Below are positions 1-7,852 of a stretch of DNA of 64,000 nt, piece after piece. The notes below the pieces were generated by a model that saw nothing but the letters and a program-made list of their open reading frames with translations, had not been told where the DNA came from and did no database searches. Each line of letters begins with the position of its first letter. Within the stretch, counting starts at the first letter, position 1. Source of the DNA: Peribacillus sp. Bi96 (lineage in GTDB: Bacteria; Bacillota; Bacilli; Bacillales; DSM-1321); contig NZ_CAKKLV010000017.1 in NCBI RefSeq assembly GCF_918698115.1, positions 55,115 to 119,114 of the forward strand, read 5' to 3'. Both the position numbers and the translations under genes were made by a program.

Positions 1-39
1 ATGAATCAGGTTGACAAAAGGGGTTCTATCTAAATGTTA

Positions 40-175
40 AAACAAAGTTGATTGGAACGGGTGTACGAGACTCCTGCTTAGAAAAGCGTGTCTACAGGAG
101 ACCTCGCAGGCGCAAGCCGAGGAGGCTCACGGACCGCCCGTGGAAAGTGAGTGCCTGGAGTGGAAATTAACGTTT
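40..175. repeat. Interspersed intergenic repeat, full-length copy
   Basis: Non-coding element of about 135 bp. It begins AACAAAGTTGATTGGAACGG, contains a CTCCTG...CAGGAG inverted pair and a GC-rich core, and ends in a GAGTGCCTGGAGTGGAAATT-type segment. A second, internally deleted copy lies in the opposite orientation near 52.9 kb, so this is a dispersed family and not unique spacer. From memory, elements with this core (GCAGGCGCAAG...GAGGAGGCTCAC) are common between genes of several Bacillaceae. No transposase is associated. Confidence 0.75.
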
Positions 176-191
176 AAATGGTAAAAACTAT

Positions 192-229
192 AAAAAAAGC
201 TGACATCAGAAATGATGTCAGCTTTTTTT
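192..229. terminator. Bidirectional rho-independent terminator
   Basis: Perfect 10-bp stem (GCTGACATCA/TGATGTCAGC) with a 4-nt loop, flanked by A7 on the left and T7 on the right. It can therefore work in both directions. The last codons of the minus-strand small membrane protein lie inside the right arm. Confidence 0.85.
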
Positions 230-460
230 ATGGAACATATCAAGTAATTGAAGAAGGACGGTAAATGTAGTGAAGAAAAGTAAAGGCAATAAAACGTTAA
301 GCCAGAGTGATGAGAGTAACGGATGCAGAAGTATGCCAAGGAAAATGGCGAACAGCAAAAGGTCGAGAATGATGAACACTTTTAAACTGTAGATATCAAG
401 GACTTCTTCTGCAAGTTCACGATGCTCATTCAGGGTGGCTTTTTTATTATCGGTTTCCAT
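218..460 (-). CDS. Small two-helix membrane protein, function unknown
   Basis: 80-residue protein. The N-terminal third is charged and soluble (about residues 1-25). Two hydrophobic segments follow, at about 27-48 and 52-72, and the protein ends in a short basic tail (HKKS). The layout suggests a small integral membrane protein with both termini on the same side. No motif identifies a function and I do not recognise the family. It is transcribed away from the secreted peptidase gene on the plus strand and its stop lies inside the bidirectional hairpin. Its length, membrane pattern and position between a terminator and a divergent promoter region support a real gene. Confidence 0.6.
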   Translation of the reverse strand: METDNKKATLNEHRELAEEVLDIYSLKVFIILDLLLFAIFLGILLHPLLSSLWLNVLLPLLFFTTFTVLLQLLDMFHKKS

Positions 461-673
461 GTAATCACCTTAAACCTTTTACGATTATACTACTGATATA
501 TGAAAAGACTGGAGCAAGGGTTCTTTGATGATGTTGTGCAACCGAAATTACCAAAAAAACATAGAGTTTTTACATGAGATCAATATGTTATACTAATATA
601 ATAGTATGTAAGATTTAGAGAATTTAAGAAACATATATTATCGTAATGAGAAATGGAGAAAGGGGAGATGATT

Positions 674-1387
674 GTGAAAAGAAAAAAATGGTTAACCATA
701 TTTACCATATTTGCCTTTTCCCTCTCTATGCTCTCCTATTCCTTGGCAAAGGAAGATGGAGTAAAATGGCGGAATTTGCCCAAAGATAATCTTATAAGAC
801 AAAGTGAATTATTTAAAGAAAATAAAGAATTGCAAAGTATTTTTTTGTTTCCATCAGAAGGGGAATACGATCAAACGGAAGCACTGAAAATCGTAGGCAC
901 CATTAATAAATTGCCTCATTCCCTAGTGGTGAAAACTGCTGAGAGTGGTGTTAGGGTCAAACTTTTTAACGGTAATTTAACCGAAAACCAATCTGCTGCT
1001 AAATTAAAGGGACAATTCCCGCGCGGTTATCTAAATAAAAAAACGACTTGGGATGATGTGCCTGGAATGGGCGGATCCCATACAGTATTGGTTAAAATCG
1101 GAGCGAGTGACAAGGGTCACGGGCATGGCTCTGTCAATTTGGAGCTACATGAGTTAGCCCATTCCATTGATAATATCGTTTATGATGGAATACGTGGGGA
1201 TATGGATTTTTTGAGTATTTGGGGTAAGGAAGTCAATGGACTGTTTCCCGGACAGTCGTATTTTTCCAATTATCCTGAGGAATACTTCGCAGAAACGTTT
1301 GCCATGTTTTATGTAAACTTCGAACAAAATCAATTACTGAGACAAAAAGCACCCGAGACTTATAATTTTATTAAACAATTAGATTAA
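674..1387 (+). CDS. Secreted anthrax lethal-factor-like zinc metallopeptidase (ATLF/PPEP-type)
   Basis: About 237 residues. A signal peptide (KRKKW then a hydrophobic run to SLA) is followed by a domain with the zincin motif HELAH at about residue 159 and a downstream glutamate/tyrosine segment (EEYFAETF, about 203-210). That segment is where the third zinc ligand and catalytic tyrosine of the anthrax lethal factor C-terminal fold sit. Single-domain secreted members include the Pro-Pro endopeptidases of Clostridioides and Paenibacillus; an equivalent activity here is inference. GTG at 674 is preferred because an AGGGGAG ribosome site lies 6-7 bases upstream. In-frame ATGs at 653 and 668 overlap or precede that site. 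The gene stands alone between a likely promoter (TATAAT-like boxes near 590-600) and thyA. Confidence 0.75.
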   Translation: MKRKKWLTIFTIFAFSLSMLSYSLAKEDGVKWRNLPKDNLIRQSELFKENKELQSIFLFPSEGEYDQTEALKIVGTINKLPHSLVVKTAESGVRVKLFNGNLTENQSAAKLKGQFPRGYLNKKTTWDDVPGMGGSHTVLVKIGASDKGHGHGSVNLELHELAHSIDNIVYDGIRGDMDFLSIWGKEVNGLFPGQSYFSNYPEEYFAETFAMFYVNFEQNQLLRQKAPETYNFIKQLD

Positions 1388-1444
1388 ACTATGGGCGGTT
1401 ATACGTTAAAATAAGGAGAATGAATGTAGAAAAGGTGGTTTATC

Positions 1445-2239
1445 ATGAAGCAATATTTAGATTTATGTAAACATGTACTCGAGAATGGATCTCAAAAAGG
1501 CGATCGGACCGGAACAGGCACGATCAGTACCTTTGGATATCAAATGAGATTCAATTTAAAAGATGGTTTCCCTGTCCTTACAACGAAAAAGGTTAGTTTA
1601 AAAGCGATCATCCATGAACTATTATGGTTTTTGAAGGGGGATACAAATGTTGGCTACCTTCAGGAAAATAGCGTACGCATTTGGAATGAATGGGCTGATG
1701 AAAACGGTGAATTAGGTCCGATATATGGTCATCAATGGCGTTCTTGGGGAACTGCAGATGGCAGGCAAATCGACCAAATCAGTGAATTGATCGACCAAAT
1801 CAAAACGAATCCAAATTCAAGAAGATTGATAGTGAGTGCCTGGAATGTTGGGGAATTGGACGAGATGGCCTTGCCGCCGTGCCACGCCTTCTTTCAATTC
1901 TATGTGGCTGATGGCAAGCTTTCCTGCCAGCTATATCAGCGCTCAGCGGATGTTTTTTTAGGTGTTCCCTTTAATATTGCTTCGTATGCGCTCTTAACAA
2001 TGATGATTGCCCAGGTGTGTGATTTGGAAGTTGGGGAATTTGTACATACTTTTGGGGACGTCCATATTTATTCTAACCACCTTGAACAAGTGGAATTGCA
2101 ATTGACACGTGATCCGAAACCATTGCCTACCATGAAAATAAATCCTGAAGTGAAAAATATTTTTGATTTTAGCTTCGAGGACTTCGTTCTGGAAAATTAC
2201 GAAGCCCATCCACATATAAAAGGTGAGGTTAGCATATGA
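1445..2239 (+). CDS. thyA: Thymidylate synthase (ThyA/ThyB type)
   Basis: 264 residues, the same length as the E. coli and B. subtilis ThyB-type enzymes. It makes dTMP from dUMP with 5,10-methylene-tetrahydrofolate as carbon donor and reductant, releasing dihydrofolate. Visible hallmarks are the N-terminal DRTGTGT, the catalytic cysteine in [12 protein letters not shown] (about residue 146), the dUMP-binding [18 protein letters not shown] and the folate-site HIYSNHLEQ. It starts behind AAAGGTGG and overlaps dfrA by four bases (ATGA), so translation is probably coupled. Pairing with DHFR, which recycles the dihydrofolate produced, is the usual Bacillus arrangement. Confidence 0.97.
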   Translation: MKQYLDLCKHVLENGSQKGDRTGTGTISTFGYQMRFNLKDGFPVLTTKKVSLKAIIHELLWFLKGDTNVGYLQENSVRIWNEWADENGELGPIYGHQWRSWGTADGRQIDQISELIDQIKTNPNSRRLIVSAWNVGELDEMALPPCHAFFQFYVADGKLSCQLYQRSADVFLGVPFNIASYALLTMMIAQVCDLEVGEFVHTFGDVHIYSNHLEQVELQLTRDPKPLPTMKINPEVKNIFDFSFEDFVLENYEAHPHIKGEVSI

Positions 2240-2721
2240 TTTCGTTAATAGTGGCTATGGATCAAAATCGAGTAATAGGGAAAAACAATCAACTTCCTTG
2301 GCATTTACCGGCAGATCTGCAGTATTTTAAAAAAGTGACGATGGGCCATCCAATCGTCATGGGCAGAAAAACATTTGAATCGATCGGCAGGGTACTGCCT
2401 GGCCGGGAAAATGTCATCGTTACCCGCAATCAGGATTTTAAAGCCGAAGGTTGCGTGGTTTTACATGATATTTTACAAATCAAAACGTATGCAGACAACA
2501 GTGATCAGGAAGTTTTCGTGATTGGCGGAGCCGAAATCTTTAAAGAAATCCTGCCTGTTACCGACCGATTGTATATAACGGAAATTCATGAAACCTTTGA
2601 AGGTGATACTTTCTTTCCATTGATTAATGAAAAAGAATGGGATAAAACCTCTTCAATCCAGGGCACCATGGATGATAAAAATCGATATGCACATGATTTT
2701 ATTATTCTGCAAAAAAAATAA
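2236..2721 (+). CDS. dfrA: Dihydrofolate reductase
   Basis: 161 residues, typical for a bacterial chromosomal DHFR. It reduces dihydrofolate to tetrahydrofolate with NADPH. Motifs are the N-terminal [27 protein letters not shown] (Met20 loop; an acidic substrate-site residue in PADL), GRKTFESIG (NADPH binding) and [11 protein letters not shown]. The start codon overlaps the thyA stop, giving a two-gene folate operon that ends at the strong hairpin just downstream. Nothing in the protein suggests an acquired trimethoprim-resistant type; it looks like the housekeeping copy. Confidence 0.96.
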   Translation: MISLIVAMDQNRVIGKNNQLPWHLPADLQYFKKVTMGHPIVMGRKTFESIGRVLPGRENVIVTRNQDFKAEGCVVLHDILQIKTYADNSDQEVFVIGGAEIFKEILPVTDRLYITEIHETFEGDTFFPLINEKEWDKTSSIQGTMDDKNRYAHDFIILQKK

Positions 2722-2730
2722 ATGTTAAAA

Positions 2731-2766
2731 ACCGATTATGGGCAATGACCATAATCGGCTTTTTTT
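2731..2766 (+). terminator. Terminator of thyA-dfrA
   Basis: 10-bp stem (CCGATTATGG/CCATAATCGG) with a 7-nt loop, followed by a T-tract, ten bases after the dfrA stop. Confidence 0.9.
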
Positions 2767-2789
2767 GGTGTAGAATGAGCAAAAGAAAG

Positions 2790-2836
2790 AATTTTTAGAA
2801 AAATCAATTACATTAATAACAGTAAAGTGCTATAAT
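2790..2836 (+). promoter_or_regulatory. ilvA promoter with CodY-like box
   Basis: A 15-mer at 2790-2804 matches the CodY consensus AATTTTCWGAAAATT at 13 of 15 positions. Four bases downstream is a sigma-A promoter: TTACAT at 2808-2813, 17-bp spacer, TATAAT at 2831-2836. Branched-chain synthesis genes, including ilvA, are known CodY targets in Bacillus. The box abuts the -35, where repression is expected. Confidence 0.6.
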
Positions 2837-2871
2837 GATTGAATTGATTAGGAAGGAAATGAGGGATTAAT

Positions 2872-4140
2872 ATGAATCAAACTGCATCCATGAATAGGGG
2901 GATTCAATTGGAAGACATTCTAATTGCCTATAGAGAACTGAAAGAGATTGTTTTACATACTCCATTACAAAAAAATCAGAGGCTCTCTGATAAATATGAA
3001 TGTAATGTTTATTTAAAACGCGAGGACCTTCAACATGTTCGCTCTTTTAAATTAAGAGGGGCTTACTATAAAATGAAAAGTTTGACCCAGGAAGAGACGA
3101 AGAATGGGGTCGTTTGCGCCAGTGCAGGAAACCATGCACAAGGAGTTGCTTTTTCGTGCAGTCAATTAGGTATCCACGGAAAAATTTATATGCCTGCCAC
3201 AACACCAAGGCAAAAGGTCGATCAAGTTCAGTTATTCGGCAGGGATAATGTGGAAATCGTCCTGATTGGTGATACATTCGATGATGCGTTTGTGATGGCA
3301 ATGGAATGCTGTGAAAAAGAAGAGCGTACCTTTATCCATCCGTTTGACGATGTAAAGGTAATTGCCGGTCAGGGTACGACCGCTGTTGAAATCCTGAATG
3401 ATTGTGAAGATGGAATCGATTATGTATTCGCAGCTATCGGTGGTGGCGGATTAATGGCAGGGGTATCAAGTTATTTCAAATCGGTTTCACCAAAAACGAA
3501 ATGCATTGGGGTGGAGCCGCAAGATGCTGCTTCGATGAAATATTCGTTCAAGGAAGGAAAAGTTACCGAACTTGAAAACATCGATACATTTGTTGACGGG
3601 GCAGCTGTCAAGTGCGTAGGACAGCTGACATATCAGACCTGTAAGGAAAACCTGGAAGATATCGTTGTCGTTCCTTCAGGGCAAATCTGTACGACGATAC
3701 TCGATTTATATAACCAGCATGCGATTGTCGCTGAGCCGGCAGGGGCTATATCTGTAGCTGCTTTGGATTTGTACAAAGAACAAATCAAAGGCAAAACGGT
3801 TGTTTGCATGGTCAGCGGGGGAAACAACGACATTGGACGTATGCAGGAAATTAAGGAAAAATCGTTACTATATGAAGGACTGCTATATTATTTTATCGTG
3901 AATTTTCCACAACGAGCTGGAGCTTTAAGGGAATTCCTAGATGAGGTGTTAGGACCGAATGACGATATAAGCCGTTTTGAATATACGAAGAAAAACAATA
4001 AAGAAAGTGGTCCGGCCCTTGTTGGTATAGAGCTAAAATATAAAAATGATTATGATGGACTCATTCAAAGAATGAACAAAAAAGGATTTTCGTTCGTTGA
4101 GGTCAATAAAGACAGTAATTTATTTCACTTATTGATTTAA
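2872..4140 (+). CDS. ilvA: Threonine dehydratase, biosynthetic (threonine ammonia-lyase)
   Basis: 422 residues. PLP enzyme that deaminates L-threonine to 2-oxobutanoate, the first committed step to isoleucine. The PLP lysine is in SFKLRGAYYKM (about residue 60). ASAGNHAQGVA, the glycine-rich phosphate loop GGGGLMAG and SGGNNDIGRM are the expected fold II signatures. The last ~85 residues (FIVNFPQRAGALREFL...) form a single ACT-like regulatory domain, as in the short Bacillus IlvA and unlike E. coli IlvA, which has two. It is preceded by its own promoter and a CodY-like box. B. subtilis has ilvA in the same neighbourhood of dfrA and the ypm genes. Confidence 0.96.
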   Translation: MNQTASMNRGIQLEDILIAYRELKEIVLHTPLQKNQRLSDKYECNVYLKREDLQHVRSFKLRGAYYKMKSLTQEETKNGVVCASAGNHAQGVAFSCSQLGIHGKIYMPATTPRQKVDQVQLFGRDNVEIVLIGDTFDDAFVMAMECCEKEERTFIHPFDDVKVIAGQGTTAVEILNDCEDGIDYVFAAIGGGGLMAGVSSYFKSVSPKTKCIGVEPQDAASMKYSFKEGKVTELENIDTFVDGAAVKCVGQLTYQTCKENLEDIVVVPSGQICTTILDLYNQHAIVAEPAGAISVAALDLYKEQIKGKTVVCMVSGGNNDIGRMQEIKEKSLLYEGLLYYFIVNFPQRAGALREFLDEVLGPNDDISRFEYTKKNNKESGPALVGIELKYKNDYDGLIQRMNKKGFSFVEVNKDSNLFHLLI

Positions 4141-4333
4141 TCATGGACAAAATGATAAATTAGGATAGAATAATACTTATGTTTTTACATTTTATTCTAC
4201 CTGCCCGGCGGTTACGAGCATACTGTCGATAATTGTTACCATTGTATGACGAATTGCGGGTTTACTTTCAAATGGTTGGAAATGGTATTATAATCGGAAT
4301 AGGTCTAATTACAACACCAAAGGGGATGTATCC

Positions 4334-4525
4334 ATGTCAAACATTGGAGTACCAGGTCTAATTCTCATCTTAATATTGGCATTAATTATTTTTGGTCCAA
4401 AAAAACTTCCCGAGATTGGCCGTGCTTTTGGGCAAACACTTCGTGAATTTAAAAAGTCCACGAACGATTTGACAAAAGGTGATTATGAAGAAGATAAGAA
4501 ATTACAACAAAAAAATCAAGAATGA
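4334..4525 (+). CDS. tatA: Twin-arginine translocase subunit TatA
   Basis: 63 residues. One N-terminal membrane helix (about 5-21, [13 protein letters not shown]) is followed by the [15 protein letters not shown] hinge and amphipathic helix, then a charged tail. This is the complete TatA/E architecture. TatA oligomers form the conduit for folded Tat substrates. The start sits behind AAAGGGG. tatC follows 85 bp downstream with a hairpin between, so the pair forms a minimal TatA-TatC system of the Bacillus kind, which lacks a separate TatB. I cannot tell whether it corresponds to the TatAd/Cd or TatAy/Cy pair of B. subtilis. Confidence 0.93.
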   Translation: MSNIGVPGLILILILALIIFGPKKLPEIGRAFGQTLREFKKSTNDLTKGDYEEDKKLQQKNQE

Positions 4526-4535
4526 TTGAATGCTG

Positions 4536-4562
4536 GGCGTAAGATGGAATCGTCTTACGCCT
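4536..4562 (+). terminator. Hairpin between tatA and tatC
   Basis: 9-bp stem (GGCGTAAGA/TCTTACGCC) with an 8-nt loop and only a short T-run (TTTA). It probably attenuates rather than stops transcription, giving more tatA than tatC message. That would suit the excess of TatA over TatC in the translocase (inference). Confidence 0.55.
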
Positions 4563-4610
4563 TTATGCTGGAACAAAGATACGGATTTTCAGATGAAGGC
4601 GTGATCAACT

Positions 4611-5357
4611 TTGGAAGATAAAGAATTAAATATCATCGATCATCTCGATGAATTGAGAAAACGGCTTATTATTACTGCGGTTGCTTTTGTCATCTTTTTT
4701 ATCGCCAGTTTTATTTATGTGGAAGAGATTTACAATTGGTTTGTGAAGGATCTCGATTTTGACCTGATGGTATTGGGACCGAGTGATATTATCTGGATTT
4801 ACTTTATGCTTTCAGGTGTTGTAGCCATTGCTGCAACGATTCCGATAGTAGCTCTGCAAATCTGGTTATTCGTTAAACCCGCTTTGATGCCAAATGAAGT
4901 AAGAGCGACCCTTTCCTATATACCGGCACTTTTCTTGCTTTTTATCGGAGGGCTTGCTTTTGGTTATTTTGTCATCTTCCCGACCATTCTTCAATTTTTG
5001 ATTGAATTGGGCGATGGGATGTTCATAACCAGCTTTACAGCGGATAAATACTTTTCATTCGTCTTTAATATGACAATACCTTTTGCTGTTTTATTCGAGC
5101 TTCCTGTCGTTACTATGTTTTTGACCTCCATTGGGATAATTAATCCATATGTGCTTCAAAAATTAAGAAAGTACGCTTATTTTGTACTTGTGGTCATAGC
5201 GATTTCGATTACGCCGCCTGACTTTATGTCAGACTTTTTGGTAATGGTTCCACTACTGTTGTTATACGAAGTCAGTATTTCATTATCTAAATTTGTCTAT
5301 AAACGCAAGGTGAAGCGTGAAAGCTTGCGGGAAAGCAACTACGAGGAAGGTATATGA
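4611..5357 (+). CDS. tatC: Twin-arginine translocase subunit TatC
   Basis: 248 residues with six predicted membrane helices. The N-terminal cytoplasmic segment IIDHLDELRKRLI is the diagnostic TatC motif that contributes to twin-arginine signal recognition. The conserved FVKPALMPNE-type loop follows helix 2. The only in-frame start upstream of this motif is TTG at 4611, with GAAGG about 11 bases upstream, a rather long spacing. It receives Tat precursors and then recruits TatA. The C-terminus is strongly basic (KRKVKRE), as expected for a cytoplasmic tail. Confidence 0.94.
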   Translation: MEDKELNIIDHLDELRKRLIITAVAFVIFFIASFIYVEEIYNWFVKDLDFDLMVLGPSDIIWIYFMLSGVVAIAATIPIVALQIWLFVKPALMPNEVRATLSYIPALFLLFIGGLAFGYFVIFPTILQFLIELGDGMFITSFTADKYFSFVFNMTIPFAVLFELPVVTMFLTSIGIINPYVLQKLRKYAYFVLVVIAISITPPDFMSDFLVMVPLLLLYEVSISLSKFVYKRKVKRESLRESNYEEGI

Positions 5358-5359
5358 TA

Positions 5360-5401
5360 AAAGGACTCATGAAGGCTTTTGGCCCTTATGGGTCTTTTTT
5401 A
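5360..5401 (+). terminator. Terminator after tatC
   Basis: Imperfect stem: AAGGACTCATGAAGGC opposite GCCCTTATGGGTCTTTT, with a short TTTTG loop and a T6 tail. Confidence 0.75.
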
Positions 5402-5510
5402 ATGGAAGACAGGCAGGATTTGTGCTTTTTTTATACATTTGAATATTTATACTTTTTGATTTATTGTGTATAATGTAAGCAATCGGTTAAAAATGAGGAT
5501 TGATATTTTG

Positions 5511-5756
5511 ATGTTCAAATGCTTGGAATTCAAAGATTGTTTTGGACATAAGGTCACAATTTCAGAAATACCTGTCTTACTGCCAAGTGATCCGAATTTT
5601 TTTATGTTGACCGTGCGTTTGGAAGTATTTGTAAAGAAAGTTTTTGCTAATAAAGATCATAAAGAAAATTACTCATTCAAGCATTATTTAGCATCCGTAC
5701 TCAAATGGCCTGTTTATAACAAGATTTTTTTTGGGAGTTTACTAAATAATGCTTAA
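5511..5756 (+). CDS. YpmP/DUF2535-like small protein
   Basis: 81 residues with no signal peptide or membrane helix. The pattern CLEFKDCFGHKVTISEIPVLLP...FMLTVRLEVF...YSFKHYLASVLKWPVYNKIF resembles the DUF2535 family as I remember it, whose B. subtilis member is YpmP. Position supports this: YpmP neighbours YpmQ there, and the YpmQ homologue lies about 1.2 kb downstream here. A TATAAT box lies at about 5470, so the message probably starts near 5480 and any start before that is excluded. TGAGGAT precedes the ATG at 5511; an alternative ATG at 5493 has no ribosome site. Function is unknown. Confidence 0.65.
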   Translation: MFKCLEFKDCFGHKVTISEIPVLLPSDPNFFMLTVRLEVFVKKVFANKDHKENYSFKHYLASVLKWPVYNKIFFGSLLNNA

Positions 5757-5760
5757 TCTG

Positions 5761-5866
5761 GACTGTTCCATAGCTAACTTCTCCGATAAAAGAGATGCCA
5801 CGAATTTCATGCAATATCGAATAATGCGGCATGCTCTGGTTAGCTAATGGGATGGTCTTTTTTTGT
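5761..5866 (+). terminator. Long nested hairpin with U-tail (terminator or structured RNA)
   Basis: The outer arms (5761-5778 and 5839-5857) pair around TAGCTAAC/GTTAGCTA and GAC/GTC with bulges. An inner stem pairs GAGATGCC with GGCATGCTC (about 5792-5835). The outer stem ends directly in T7. It is far larger than a simple terminator and lies between the DUF2535-like gene and the degV promoter. Confidence 0.6.
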
Positions 5867-5916
5867 GTAATCTTTTCGTTCAGTATTAATCCTTCTGCAA
5901 AAAAGTAACCTTTAGT

Positions 5917-5944
5917 TTGAATGCCTACCTTGAATAGGTATAAT
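5917..5944 (+). promoter_or_regulatory. Sigma-A-like promoter of the DegV gene
   Basis: TTGAAT at about 5917, a 16-bp spacer, then TATAAT near 5939, ending about 30 bp before the start codon. It lies after the U-tailed hairpin, so the DegV gene appears to have its own promoter. Confidence 0.55.
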
Positions 5945-5974
5945 ACAATAGATATGTTAATCTAGGGATGTGTA

Positions 5975-6820
5975 ATGATGAATAAAGTTAAGATTGTAAC
6001 AGACTCAACAGTGGATATGACACCGGAAGAACTGGAATATTATGATATCACAATGGTTCCTTTATCGATCTTTATTGATGGGGAGACTTTTTTAGATAAG
6101 GTTGAAATCGAACAAGAGGAATTCTTGAAAAGAATGAACCAGTCAAAAGAACTTCCAAAAAGCTCACAGCCAGCCGTAGGTACATTTGTGGAGGTGTACG
6201 ATGAACTTGGTAAGGACGGCAGTGAGATCATTTCCATTCATATGACAGGTGGTATGAGCGGCACTGTACGCTCAGCGGAGAGTGCAGCAAGCATGTCTGA
6301 AGCGAAGGTCACCGTTTTGGACTCGAAATTCATTTCCAAGGCGATGTCTTTTCAGGTGATCGAGGCAGCGAAACTGGCGAAGGAAGGGAAATCCGCAGCA
6401 GAGATAATTGAACGCCTTGAACAAATTAAAAAGCAGTCAAGTTTGATCATTGTCATAGAAACACTAGATAACCTCGTCAAGGGCGGAAGGATTGGTAAAG
6501 TTTCCGCTTTAATCGGTTCACTTTTGCACATAAAGCCAATAGCGCTACTGGATGATGGTGTACTGAATCCTGTATCCAAAGCTCGAAGCCAGTCCCAGGT
6601 CGTGAAGTTCATCATCAAGAAGTTTAAAGAAGATACACAAGGAAAAAAAGTTAGGGGCATTGGTTTTGTACATGCAAATGGACTTGGAATTGCAGATAAA
6701 GTCCGCCATGCCATTTCAGAATTATCGGGTTTTCAAGACATAAAAATAGAAGCAACCACTGCCGTCGTCAGTACCCATACAGGTGAAGGTGCCATGGCAA
6801 TCATGTATTATTGGGACTGA
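5975..6820 (+). CDS. DegV family fatty-acid-binding protein
   Basis: 281 residues, full length for the family. The N-terminus VKIVTDSTVDMTPEELEYYDITMVPLSI and the serine/threonine ligand-site motifs (SQPAVGTF, HMTGGMSGTVRSA) are typical. So is the middle segment ETLDNLVKGGRIGKVSALIGSLLHIKPI. DegV/FakB proteins present a bound fatty acid to the kinase FakA for incorporation into phospholipid; several paralogues per genome are normal, and which fatty acid this one prefers cannot be read. Two adjacent ATGs (5975, 5978) follow AGGGATG; either could be used. Confidence 0.9.
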   Translation: MMNKVKIVTDSTVDMTPEELEYYDITMVPLSIFIDGETFLDKVEIEQEEFLKRMNQSKELPKSSQPAVGTFVEVYDELGKDGSEIISIHMTGGMSGTVRSAESAASMSEAKVTVLDSKFISKAMSFQVIEAAKLAKEGKSAAEIIERLEQIKKQSSLIIVIETLDNLVKGGRIGKVSALIGSLLHIKPIALLDDGVLNPVSKARSQSQVVKFIIKKFKEDTQGKKVRGIGFVHANGLGIADKVRHAISELSGFQDIKIEATTAVVSTHTGEGAMAIMYYWD

Positions 6821-6972
6821 TAAAGCCGATTGAAATATGCCTATTGCAGAAGGGTCCAAAACATTTTTACACATGTCTTTATTTCGTTGAAAGAGTTGCT
6901 GTTCTCATTTCAATTGGTCTGTTAAAATTAATGAAGTAACAGAATATTTTATACATAAAGGACGGGGTAGAG

Positions 6973-7563
6973 ATGAGAAAGCTGCATTTGCTTATGGCAG
7001 CTATGGGGGCTTCAATTTTATTGCTATTAACGGCATGCGGTTCCAATGGAGTACCTGATGCTAAAAATTGGGATTTGGAAGACTTTAGTTACATTGATCA
7101 GGAAGGCGAGCCTTTTTCAAAAAGTGATCTTAAAGGAAGGGTTTGGGTGGCGGATTTTATATTTACAAGCTGCGAGACAGTTTGTCTGCCCATGACTGCC
7201 AATATGTCGAAGCTGCAACAGCAATTGAAGGATGAAGGTATATCAGATGTAGAGTTCGTTTCTTTTTCTGTGGATCCTGAGATAGACAAGCCGGATGTTT
7301 TAAAAAAGTTTGGAGATCAATTTAACGTTGATTACGGGAACTGGCATTTTCTAACCGGTTATGGTCAGGAAGAAATCGAGCAGTTTGCATTGGATAACTT
7401 TAAAACGATCGTCAAAAAACCTGAAGCAGAAGATCAGGTGATTCATGGGACAAGCTTTTTTCTAATGGATCAAGATGGAAAAATCATTAGGGATTACACA
7501 GGTCTGCAGGATATCCCTTTTGATGAAATCATTAAGCATATTAAAATTTTACAGAATTATTGA
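6973..7563 (+). CDS. ypmQ: SCO1/SenC-family copper lipoprotein
   Basis: 196 residues. Lipoprotein signal with lipobox LLTACG (Cys about 22), then a thioredoxin-like domain. The copper-binding CETVC (CxxxC) is at about residues 73-77 and the third ligand histidine is in VIHGTSFF. It matches BsSCO (YpmQ), which is needed to build the CuA site of cytochrome c oxidase in B. subtilis. It is anchored on the outer membrane face. The quinol oxidase encoded at 24-27 kb lacks CuA, so the client should be a caa3-type oxidase encoded elsewhere (inference). A terminator follows the stop immediately. Confidence 0.92.
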   Translation: MRKLHLLMAAMGASILLLLTACGSNGVPDAKNWDLEDFSYIDQEGEPFSKSDLKGRVWVADFIFTSCETVCLPMTANMSKLQQQLKDEGISDVEFVSFSVDPEIDKPDVLKKFGDQFNVDYGNWHFLTGYGQEEIEQFALDNFKTIVKKPEAEDQVIHGTSFFLMDQDGKIIRDYTGLQDIPFDEIIKHIKILQNY

Positions 7564-7590
7564 ACAGGTTAATTGACCTGTTCTTTCTGT
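7561..7590 (+). terminator. Terminator after ypmQ
   Basis: Stem GAACAGGT/ACCTGTTC overlapping the stop codon, followed by a T-rich tail interrupted by C and G. Confidence 0.75.
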
Positions 7591-7852
7591 TTTCTTTTAT
7601 TCTTTATTGATTTTTAACAAGAGCCTATTTGCGACGGTGAATATGAAGCATGTAGTTTTTGAAGAAACAGCGGAAGTGAAGAATGATTTTACCTGCACAG
7701 TACATGCTAAATTTTATAGGACTAGCTTTAATTCCTTGCATTTTTCATAGTGTATAGGAAGGAATGCTCTAGCTAGATATGCAATGAAGGTATATTGTTT
7801 GCAATCTTTGGTTTTCTACATGATATAATATATGGGTAGGAAGGTGAGGGTC

